A stretch of DNA of 7,169 bases. It comes from Bacteroidota bacterium. Its GTDB lineage: Bacteria; Bacteroidota; Bacteroidia; Bacteroidales; VadinHA17. The notes beneath the pieces were generated by a model. The model saw only the letters and a list, made by a program, of their open reading frames with translations, did not search any database and was not told the DNA's origin. Both the position numbers and the translations under genes were made by a program. The stretch spans positions 1 through 7,169 of the forward strand of contig JAUWMO010000175.1 in the NCBI GenBank assembly GCA_030613125.1, written 5' to 3'. Positions 1-4,460 of this stretch are shown here, in pieces. How positions within the stretch are numbered: the stretch's first letter is position 1; each line of letters opens with the position of its first letter.

Positions 1-755
1 AAGCCTGAAAAATGAAAGGTTTTTAAGGTACTTCCCGAGAAAGCATCCGGCCTAGCCTCATCATAGTCCAGCAAAAATTTTTCCTCCAGCCTTTCCAATC
101 TTCGTTTTTTGAAAAAAGCATAAGCAAATACACCAAATACGGGAAGTGTAGCTAATTGCCTCAACATTTCCCTGCGTCTTAAAGAAACTGTAGTGCCGGT
201 ACTTGCAGAAGATAGTTTTGCAGACCTGTTTTTTATTTTATCAGTTACTGATTTTTTCATTTTTATCAGGAAATGATCCAGACCCAGAAATTGGCCGGTC
301 CTGAAAAAAAATAATACAAAAAGAGCTATTAATTCAACCAGGTTCTTATCCACGATCAGATAATGGCCTTCTAACAATGTACCTGTTCCGGATCCGGCAA
401 AAGGTGGATTAGCTACATAGTATAAGCCGAGCAGAACAATCCCTGAAACTGTGGCAATCCTTGTGAACAGACCCAAAAAGAGGCCCAGGCCAATAAAGAT
501 TAATCCCCATATATTTATAAAATCGACAACCTGTAATACTTCAGGATTCACTGCCATCCAATTGAAAAAGCCGGAAAAGATCCATGAAGATCCTGCCAGA
601 TAACCCGCAGAGGACCAGTTTGGATCTAATAGTTTTGTAATTCCCTCATACAGGAAATGCCAGCCTATTGCAATTCTGAGAACGACAAGGAAGTACATAT
701 AAATAGAACCAGAGGATTTGAATATTTTATTTTCTTTTGCCTGATAGGTGTTCAT
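1..755 (-). CDS. DoxX-family membrane protein with C-terminal extension, truncated by the left window edge
   Basis: The frame opens with ATG at 755-753 and stays open for 251 complete codons to the window edge, so the C-terminus is missing. Residues 18-152 form the DoxX-type bundle: hydrophobic segments at about 18-34, 78-97, 98-115 and 138-152, with FLYEGITKLLDPNW at 34-47 and FTRIAT at 97-102, both typical of this family. A basic linker follows, then RRREMLRQLATLP at 193-205 heading a further hydrophobic segment (about 197-213), which resembles a twin-arginine signal placed inside the protein. Residues 214-251 are charged and soluble-looking, so a further domain probably lies outside the window. 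DoxX proteins are membrane proteins of mostly unclear function, sometimes linked to redox reactions. The gene lies 75 bp downstream of the SBF carrier on the same strand and is probably in its operon. Family call firm; function open. Confidence 0.8.
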   Translation of the reverse strand, partial: MNTYQAKENKIFKSSGSIYMYFLVVLRIAIGWHFLYEGITKLLDPNWSSAGYLAGSSWIFSGFFNWMAVNPEVLQVVDFINIWGLIFIGLGLFLGLFTRIATVSGIVLLGLYYVANPPFAGSGTGTLLEGHYLIVDKNLVELIALFVLFFFRTGQFLGLDHFLIKMKKSVTDKIKNRSAKLSSASTGTTVSLRRREMLRQLATLPVFGVFAYAFFKKRRLERLEEKFLLDYDEARPDAFSGSTLKTFHFSG

Positions 756-830
756 AATAAATGACTTATTAAATTAAAGCTAATTCCTGTTAAGAAAATA
801 CGTTACAATTTAAGATTTTTTTTGTTATTC

Positions 831-1799
831 TCAGGTCAGGCCTTTTTTGGGTCGTAAGGAGAAGCCTGACCAAAAAGTGGCTATTCCCATTCCGGCAAGA
901 ATATGCCAGATCCCCCACCATCCGGCTATGAATGCCATTCCTCCTATTGCCAGATCGGGAGGAAAGATCCTGGGATTAAAAAGCAGGACAAGGGCAAGGC
1001 CGGAGTTTTGGATCCCGGTTTCAATTGAGATTGTTTTACGGTCTACAAAAGGCAGCTTGAATAATGAAGCAAAAGAGTAGCCCAGGGTTAAAGCTAAAGC
1101 ATTATGAATAAGAACTATTATGAAGATATATTTGATGAATTTCATAAAGTATTCAAAGTTCAGTGCAAAAAGTACTATCACAATTGCAGCAAAGGCAAAT
1201 ATTGAGAATCTTTTTATGGGCAGAACAATTTTTTCTGTTAGTTTTGGGAATTTTATGTTAAACAGAATGCCAAGTGTTAACGGAATGCCAAGTATCATAA
1301 CGATTGTTTGAAAAACATGAAATGGTTCGATCTCCAGGGGCCTTACAAGAGAGGAGGCATTTGTAAGGGCATATACCTTTGTAAAGAGATTCCCCCAGAA
1401 TGCAAAACTGAAGGGTGTAATAAGTAGTGCCCCAAAATCTGAAATGGCTGTAAGGCTTACAGATAAGGCTACATTTCCGCGTGCCAGGGAAGATATAAAA
1501 TTTGAAACGTTACCACCGGGACATGATGCTACTAAAATCATACCCAGACCGATAGTAGGAGTAATGTGATTTCTGAGTGCCAGGGCTAAACAAAATGTTA
1601 ATAATGGCATCAGCATAAATTGCGAAACAGCACCAACTATTACAGATTTAGGATTTTTAACAATTCTCTTGAAATTGTCAGGTTTTAATTCCAGTGCTAC
1701 TCCAAACATAATAAAAGCAATGGTCAGATTCAATATAATCTGGTTATCCTGACTAAAATTAAGTCTGAGTTCGTCGATGGCTTTTAGAGTCTCCAGCAT
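831..1799 (-). CDS. Bile acid:sodium symporter family (SBF/BASS) transporter
   Basis: A complete 322-residue integral membrane protein with about nine to ten hydrophobic segments, the normal size for bacterial SBF carriers. Two family signatures are intact. SCPGGNVSN at 92-100, followed by ARGNVALSVSLTAIS at 106-120, corresponds to the first unwound sodium-binding crossover. ETGIQNSG at 260-267 carries the conserved Glu260 and Gln264 of the second crossover. Gln60, in SQFMLMPLL, is the likely further sodium ligand. Characterised homologues move organic anions (bile acids, pyruvate, pantothenate and others) into the cytoplasm with sodium; the substrate here cannot be read from sequence. The ATG at 1799 gives a short hydrophilic N-terminus before the first membrane segment (about 21-35). 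No Shine-Dalgarno sequence is visible, as usual in Bacteroidota. The downstream DoxX gene probably shares its transcript. Confidence 0.9.
   Translation of the reverse strand: MLETLKAIDELRLNFSQDNQIILNLTIAFIMFGVALELKPDNFKRIVKNPKSVIVGAVSQFMLMPLLTFCLALALRNHITPTIGLGMILVASCPGGNVSNFISSLARGNVALSVSLTAISDFGALLITPFSFAFWGNLFTKVYALTNASSLVRPLEIEPFHVFQTIVMILGIPLTLGILFNIKFPKLTEKIVLPIKRFSIFAFAAIVIVLFALNFEYFMKFIKYIFIIVLIHNALALTLGYSFASLFKLPFVDRKTISIETGIQNSGLALVLLFNPRIFPPDLAIGGMAFIAGWWGIWHILAGMGIATFWSGFSLRPKKGLT
834..871. repeat. 8-bp-arm inverted repeat at the 3' end of the SBF gene
   Basis: GGTCAGGC at 834-841 is a perfect inverted match to GCCTGACC at 864-871, with a 22-nt loop. Skipping C842 lets the stem grow by a few more pairs. 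In the mRNA (minus strand) the stem is made by the last codons and ends one base before the TGA stop. No U-run follows on either strand, so it is not a standard intrinsic terminator. It might slow ribosome exit or 3' exonuclease before the DoxX gene. The function is inferred only. Confidence 0.45.
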
Positions 1800-1944
1800 A
1801 ATTGTAACAATTGGTTATTTGCAAATTTGATGGAGTATAGTTAGATAATTTTCTTCAATTTTCCTAATTATCGATTGGTATAACCGTATAATATGCTTAT
1901 AATCAATATCATACCTTAACCTTGCATTCATAACGCTTAAGATT

Positions 1945-1978
1945 CCGATTCCCTTCGGAAACGGGATAAATTCGACTT
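1945..1978. repeat. Short hairpin repeat, copy A
   Basis: The order is CCGAT, five bases, TCGGA, two bases, CGGGAT, then TTCGACTT. CCGA and TCGG pair; with the flanking bases the stem is TTCCGA/TCGGAA (1943-1948 with 1955-1960). The same order of blocks recurs at 3691-3720 with about 23 of 30 aligned bases identical and one 4-base gap. Part of that similarity is forced by the hairpin itself, so kinship of the two copies is likely but not proven. Confidence 0.4.
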
Positions 1979-1979
1979 G

Positions 1980-2013
1980 CTATTTCCAGTTCACTTGATG
2001 TTCCTGGAAATAG
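1980..2013. repeat. Perfect 10-bp stem-loop
   Basis: CTATTTCCAG (1980-1989) and CTGGAAATAG (2004-2013) are exact reverse complements around a 14-nt loop that contains TTCACTT. It begins one base after copy A of the hairpin repeat ends, so the two may form one element of about 70 bp. No T-run follows on either strand, which argues against a terminator. It could instead be a REP-like or small mobile element end. Confidence 0.6.
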
Positions 2014-2082
2014 AGTCTCATTTACCTTCCGATGCAAAAAGCAAAGTAATTCTGTAAATAATTATTTATCAGTAGGATAGGG

Positions 2083-2116
2083 GAGTAACTTGGTATTTGA
2101 GTAACAATATAGTAAC
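2083..2116 (+). repeat. Three AGTAAC direct repeats
   Basis: GAGTAAC occurs at 2083-2089 and 2099-2105, and AGTAAC at 2111-2116, giving starts 16 and 11 bases apart. They lie 32-65 bases before the start of the 29-residue peptide gene. A binding-site cluster is possible. The motif is short and the region A/T-rich, so chance is a real alternative. Confidence 0.2.
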
Positions 2117-2147
2117 AAAACTTAAGACTACATTCAAAATCATAAAA

Positions 2148-2237
2148 ATGAAAACACATTACAAATTCTTTTTTATTATTGTGTTAATTTTATTTTGGTG
2201 TTTGTCTGCATGCAGGGTATTACAGAAAAATAATTGA
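2148..2237 (+). CDS. Tiny lipoprotein-like peptide, 29 residues
   Basis: ATG at 2148 to TGA at 2235-2237 encodes 29 residues. MKTHYK at 1-6 is a basic N-region, FFFIIVLILFWC at 7-18 a hydrophobic core, and LSAC at 19-22 matches the type II signal peptidase lipobox exactly. Processing would leave only an eight-residue lipidated peptide, CRVLQKNN. The A-rich bases before the ATG suit a Bacteroidota start. It lies 40 bp before the antitoxin gene, whose likely -35/-33 element overlaps its stop codon. Either it is a genuine micro-lipoprotein (entericidin-like, or a peptide source comparable with lipoprotein-derived pheromones), or it is the 5' stub of a decayed lipoprotein gene. I see no further lipoprotein-like coding sequence in other frames downstream, which leaves both options open. 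Confidence 0.5.
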   Translation: MKTHYKFFFIIVLILFWCLSACRVLQKNN

Positions 2238-2264
2238 CAATTCACATAAAATAAAGTAAAGTTG
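2234..2264 (+). promoter_or_regulatory. Candidate promoter of the antitoxin gene
   Basis: TTGACA at 2234-2239 supplies the TTG of a Bacteroidota -33 element. After 20 bases comes TAAAGTTG at 2257-2264, one mismatch from TAnnTTTG. The spacing fits the known 17-23 range. Transcription would start near 2271, only about seven bases before the ATG at 2278. Confidence 0.4.
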
Positions 2265-2277
2265 AAATAAAAAAGAA

Positions 2278-2505
2278 ATGGGACACGAATCATTAAAACT
2301 CGAACTTATTGAATGGCTCACGAAACTGGAAGACGATGAGACAATTCATTATTTAAAAGTTGTTAAGGATTCCAGCACATCTGACCATGACTGGTGGGAT
2401 GACCTGACCGATGAACAGAAACAAGGAATTGAAAGAGGGTTAAGAGACATCGACGAAGGCCGGACAGTTCCTCATGACGAAGTAAAAAGAAGATATGGAT
2501 TATAA
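2278..2505 (+). CDS. ParE/RelE-type toxin-antitoxin system antitoxin (putative addiction module component)
   Basis: 75 residues, the usual size for this Bacteroidota antitoxin group. The N-terminal half, LKLELIEWLTKLEDDETI at 6-23, is a predicted helix. A flexible STSDHDWWDDLTDEQ follows at 33-47, then a helix and the conserved tail GRTVPHDEVKRRYGL at 61-75, which in relatives wraps around the toxin. It is strongly acidic in the middle, as expected for a partner of a basic ribonuclease-like toxin. The last 11 bases overlap a start codon for a protein beginning MDYKLHWTGEAIRNLL, the standard antitoxin-toxin overlap. That toxin is broken, so this antitoxin appears to be an orphan. It could still bind its own promoter or neutralise a related toxin elsewhere. 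The family assignment is from recalled patterns. Confidence 0.75.
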   Translation: MGHESLKLELIEWLTKLEDDETIHYLKVVKDSSTSDHDWWDDLTDEQKQGIERGLRDIDEGRTVPHDEVKRRYGL

Positions 2506-2601
2506 ATTGCACTGGACCGGGGAAGCAATTCGAAATTTATTGGTAGGAGAAAGAACAAAGCGGGTAAATTAATTGATGTATTTTATGACCCTAGTACTAT
2601 T
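2495..2601 (+). pseudogene. Eroded ParE/RelE-family toxin gene
   Basis: ATG at 2495 lies inside the antitoxin's last codons and starts MDYKLHWTGEAIRNLL, which resembles the N-terminus of Bacteroidota ParE-like toxins. The frame then loses resemblance and stops at TAA 2570-2572 after 25 residues, against about 95-100 in intact members. In another frame at 2566-2601, KLIDVFYDPSTI resembles the C-terminal strand of such toxins (compare the V-F-D-T/P-R-Q-N-P pattern). The simplest reading is an internal deletion of roughly 60 codons that joined the two ends out of frame. The N-terminal match is good. The C-terminal match is short and tentative. Confidence 0.55.
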
Positions 2602-2612
2602 AAGTTCCCATC

Positions 2613-2816
2613 TTGCGTCTAGTATATATGATTAATTCAAGCTATTTGAACAATAGTTTGAAGATGACTATTTTATTATACTTTAAATGCTTTATGAATC
2701 AACAAGATGCAATAAGAAGGGAGAAATATTTTAAATCAGGAAATAGTAAGATCTACCTTAAAAACAAAATTTTGACTACTTTTGTCAAAACAATATATTC
2801 AAAATGCAGAACATAG
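2613..2816 (+). pseudogene. GIY-YIG nuclease remnant with internal deletion
   Basis: The frame from TTG 2613 to TAG 2816 contains QQDAIRREKYFKSG at 30-43 followed by YLKNKI at 48-53, the C-terminal half of small GIY-YIG proteins of the UhpC/UPF0213-like type (pattern: DA..REK.LK.G...-L.n.I). LLYFKCF at 21-27 fits the preceding strand. VYMINSS at 4-10 resembles the first strand of the domain. What should lie between, the second motif tyrosine with its YIG and the catalytic arginine region, is absent. The frame has no good start codon, and about 35-40 residues appear deleted. It cannot encode a working nuclease. Its last 13 bases overlap the start of the XRE regulator gene, and the regulator's probable promoter lies inside it. 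Confidence 0.6.
2770..2790 (+). promoter_or_regulatory. Operator-like palindrome over a -7 promoter box
   Basis: TTTTGAC (2770-2776) and GTCAAAA (2784-2790) are perfect inverted repeats with a seven-base spacer. The spacer plus the first base of the right arm reads TACTTTTG (2777-2784), an exact match to the Bacteroidota -7 box TAnnTTTG. Transcription would start near 2791 and the regulator's ATG is at 2804. No clear TTG lies at the -33 position, so the promoter may be weak or activated. A dimeric XRE protein bound here would block RNA polymerase directly, so autorepression by the adjacent regulator is the natural inference. Confidence 0.55.
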
Positions 2817-3103
2817 GTGAGTTAATACGCACATTAAGAGAAAAAGAAGGATATCCTTTGCGAAAAGTTGCCGCCTTTTTGGATATTGATCAGGCAATAT
2901 TAAGTAAAATTGAACGAGGACAAAGGAAACTCTCAAAAGAACAAGTAATAAAACTGGCTGACTTTTTTAATTATAACGAAAAAGAAATGCTGATTACTTT
3001 CTTAAGTGACCGGATTATGTATGAAATTGGCGATGAAGATTATGCAAAAGAAGCCTTAAAAGTTGCTGAAGAAAAGATTGAATATTTGAAAACCAGAAAA
3101 TAA
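2804..3103 (+). CDS. XRE-family (Cro/C1-type) helix-turn-helix transcriptional regulator
   Basis: 99 residues. The N-terminal domain (about 3-60) is a clear Cro/C1 fold: IGELIRTLREKEG is helix 1, PLRKVAAFLDI at 18-28 helix 2, DQAILSKIERGQRK at 29-42 the recognition helix with the family hallmark S-x-I-E-R-G, and EQVIKLADFF at 46-55 helix 4. Residues 60-99 are helical and charged, probably for dimerisation. From memory, this compact type with an LSDRI and KEALKVAEEKI tail occurs in Bacteroidota next to DNA methyltransferase or other defence genes; no such gene is in this window. A perfect inverted repeat over the putative -7 box 14-34 bases upstream of the ATG suggests that it represses itself. 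Its TAA shares one base with the ATG of the next gene, so the two are translationally coupled. The HTH call is firm; the system it belongs to is unknown. Confidence 0.88.
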   Translation: MQNIGELIRTLREKEGYPLRKVAAFLDIDQAILSKIERGQRKLSKEQVIKLADFFNYNEKEMLITFLSDRIMYEIGDEDYAKEALKVAEEKIEYLKTRK

Positions 3104-3603
3104 TGGCAAAATCTAAATCAAAAAACAGAAAGCGTGCCAGAATACATAAACAAAGAAAAAAAGAAAGAGAATTACTGTCCCAGGGAGACAAACCTATTGG
3201 AATGAATAAAATTCAAAAAAGACTAAAAATGTTTGGCAACATAGAATTACGAAATAAGCAATCTAATAAAAAGAAAATTTCCACTGTTGTTGCCGAAATG
3301 CTTCAACCTTTGATGGAAGAGGCACTAAGTTTTAATGAAGAAAGAAATATTATCGGAATGGGTATTATAGCCTGGAATCTCGGAGTAATAAAAACATATA
3401 AAGGTGAAGAAGAAATGCAAAAATCATTACTGGAGTTAAAACCAAAAATTCCAAATCCGTTTTTAAAAATACTGGCGGAGTATATCGAAATAAAATGCAC
3501 TAAATATAAGCAGTATGATCATTTTGTATACGATTATGAATTTACAAGAATTAATGAGCATCAAAACAACTTGTCTGTTGCCTATAAATCAGTTAATGAA
3601 TAA
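3103..3603 (+). CDS. Basic protein of unknown function, coupled to the XRE regulator
   Basis: 166 residues, starting one base inside the stop codon of the XRE gene (TAATG). The first 24 residues are strikingly basic, with KSKSKNRKRARIHKQRKKER at 3-22, then a second basic patch around 52-58 (NKQSNKKK); this suggests nucleic acid or ribosome binding. Residues 60-125 look helical (VVAEMLQPLMEEAL, GMGIIAWNLGVIKTYKGEEEM). The end at 130-165 has alternating aromatic and charged residues (KYKQYDHFVYDYEFTRI) ending in LSVAYKSVNE. The AWN motif and a D-Y-E...LSVA ending remind me of small uncharacterised proteins found sometimes with SEC-C zinc modules, but no Cys/His cluster is present and I would not assign a family. 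The context, a tight pair with a self-controlled XRE protein, would fit a toxin-antitoxin or defence module. No catalytic motif supports that. Confidence 0.75.
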   Translation: MAKSKSKNRKRARIHKQRKKERELLSQGDKPIGMNKIQKRLKMFGNIELRNKQSNKKKISTVVAEMLQPLMEEALSFNEERNIIGMGIIAWNLGVIKTYKGEEEMQKSLLELKPKIPNPFLKILAEYIEIKCTKYKQYDHFVYDYEFTRINEHQNNLSVAYKSVNE

Positions 3604-3615
3604 ACTTTTAGGCGG

Positions 3616-3677
3616 GAATAATGTGGACATGATGTAAGTCTCCTTCAGGGATCATAACTTTTTTGTCCGCATTGTTC
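3616..3677. repeat. 14-bp-arm imperfect inverted repeat
   Basis: GAATAATGTGGACA (3616-3629) and TGTCCGCATTGTTC (3664-3677) match as inverted repeats at 12 of 14 positions. In plus-strand RNA both mismatches become G-U pairs, giving a continuous 14-bp stem with a 34-nt loop. It begins 13 bases after the stop of the basic-protein gene. It may stabilise the 3' end of that transcript or be the remains of a small mobile element. No U-tract follows. Confidence 0.45.
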
Positions 3678-3690
3678 TTACTCCTGAAAC

Positions 3691-3720
3691 CCGATAACTG
3701 TCGGATTCGGGATTGGACTT
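3691..3720. repeat. Short hairpin repeat, copy B
   Basis: CCGAT, five bases, TCGGA, two bases, CGGGAT, one base, GGACTT: the same block order as at 1945-1978, with CCGA/TCGG able to pair and a wider alternative pairing CCCGA (3690-3694) with TCGGG (3707-3711). A 4-base gap and seven substitutions separate it from copy A. Confidence 0.35.
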
Positions 3721-4079
3721 TACCCCTTTTTCCGGGAATAAGGATTTTTTTATTTTAACTCATCCTTCCAACTATTTTTCCCGACCTTACATTTTGCATT
3801 TATACTGCTCTTTACAAGTCTTATTCCGGAATTCTTACAGTTCAAAAGCGCCATTCAAAAAAAAAGGTTTGATTTTGCCTGATCTAGCCAAGTAAGGGCA
3901 ATACGATTCTGTACCGCAGGATCTGCAGTAAACAGGGAATAAAAAAGCCTTAAGCTACATGATAAAGACAGGTATTGGCTGTAAGGTCATCAACCGATCC
4001 GGCTCGTTTGGGAGGCAATATAGCTATCATACTAAGCCTGGCTTTTTGCACTCTAATAGCCCCTGATTTCAGGAAAGTT

Positions 4080-4322
4080 TTAATTACAATCTGTTGTAAA
4101 ATATACATTTGTACTATCGGTTATATCTACTTCAACTACAGCTGGAGGAAATGGCATTTCCCAAGCACAAACTTTATACAAAGTAGGCATTTGGGTTATA
4201 TCAAGATCAGTAAAATAATATGATCCTGTACCTATTGCAGTATTAGTAGAAACATCCAAACTAGTCAATTGGTTCCAACCGCAATATAGACTATCCAAAT
4301 TGACAAATGCTTCAATGCCCCT
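4080..4322 (-). pseudogene. C-terminal remnant of a leucine-rich-repeat (BspA-like) surface protein
   Basis: Read on the minus strand, the frame is open from just after TAA 4325-4323 to TAA 4082-4080 (80 codons plus stop) without a plausible ATG. It begins GIEAFVNLDSLYCGWNQLTS, followed by LDVSTNTAIG, the 21-23-residue repeat pattern of Bacteroidota BspA-type leucine-rich repeats (G-I-E-x-F-x-N-L-x-x-L-x-C-x-x-N-Q-L-T-S-L-D-V-S). After one repeat comes a capping-like end: DITQMPTLYKVCAWEMPFPP, then VEVDITDSTNVYFTTDCN. Intact relatives have many repeats, a signal peptide and often a secretion tail; here only the last repeat and cap remain. It points away from the ABC permease and probably marks a deletion or rearrangement. 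Upstream (4326-4460) I find no further repeats in any frame. Confidence 0.65.
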
Positions 4323-4338
4323 TTAACGATTTACAATC

Positions 4339-4423
4339 ATACCAACTCAATTTGAATAGTTAAAATAATTGGTATATTAGAACCTTGAATCAAAAAATCA
4401 GATTCTGTTTGAGTAACCAAACA
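4339..4423. promoter_or_regulatory. Inverted repeats upstream of the ABC permease
   Basis: ATACCAA (4339-4345) and TTGGTAT (4369-4375) are perfect 7-bp inverted repeats 23 bases apart. TGTTTG (4406-4411) and CAAACA (4418-4423) are perfect 6-bp repeats with a 6-base loop, 38 bases before the permease ATG. TTG at 4385-4387 followed 16 bases later by TCTGTTTG (4404-4411) is a near match to the -33/-7 consensus (one mismatch in the -7 box, spacing slightly short). An operator overlapping a promoter is possible. Each piece is weak alone. Confidence 0.3.
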
Positions 4424-4460
4424 ATACTGTGACCGTCCTATAATAAAACCACTAAAAAGT

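Larger units (their letters stand above)
1800..2147. other. Intergenic region between divergent units, no gene seen
   Basis: 348 bp between the leftward SBF gene and the rightward small genes. No coding frame in it resembles a protein. It holds AATTGT-A-ACAATT (1800-1812), a 13-bp palindrome directly before the SBF start codon; CAAATTTG at 1822-1829, one mismatch from a TAnnTTTG -7 box read leftward; the repeat and stem-loop listed separately at 1945-2013; an A/T palindrome TAAATAATTATTTA at 2055-2068; and AGTAAC three times at 2084, 2100 and 2111. Both divergent promoters should lie here, but none matches the -33/-7 consensus well. Confidence 0.6.
3604..4079. other. Gap without an intact gene
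   Basis: About 475 bp with no convincing gene. It holds the inverted repeat at 3616-3677 and repeat copy B at 3691-3720. Minus-strand frame 3608-3754 is open for 48 codons without an ATG at its head and ends KKVMIPEGDLHHVHIIPA, which looks like a real protein C-terminus. A second minus-strand open stretch, ending at TAA 3950-3952, reads PPKRAGSVDDLTANTCLYHVA and may also be a relic. T-runs at 3659-3664 and 3744-3751 are not preceded by GC-rich stems, so no terminator for the XRE unit can be named. ATTCCGGAAT near 3824 is a 10-bp palindrome. Confidence 0.5.

Noticed and set aside
847..1311. Plus-strand open frames at 847-1080 and 1120-1311
   Set aside because: They lie antisense to the well-supported SBF carrier and their translations show no protein-like pattern.
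1800..1812. AATTGT-A-ACAATT palindrome before the SBF start codon as a repressor site
   Set aside because: The arms are only six mostly A/T bases and no neighbouring regulator gene is on that side. Mentioned in the intergenic entry only.
2055..2068. TAAATAATTATTTA palindrome as an operator
   Set aside because: It is made only of A and T in an A/T-rich stretch, so a chance origin is likely.
3659..3664. TTTTTT run as an intrinsic terminator for the XRE unit
   Set aside because: The only stem before it is five A/T-rich pairs (ATGAT/ATCAT), and the T-run falls inside the loop of the larger inverted repeat.
3713..3895. Plus-strand 60-codon frame
   Set aside because: Its translation is Phe/Ser/Tyr-rich with no motif, it overlaps repeat copy B, and it sits in A/T-rich gap sequence.
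3950..4100. Minus-strand open stretch ending SVDDLTANTCLYHVA
   Set aside because: It looks faintly coding but has no start codon and no family I can name, and its upstream end overlaps the leucine-rich-repeat relic in another frame. Kept only as a note in the gap entry.
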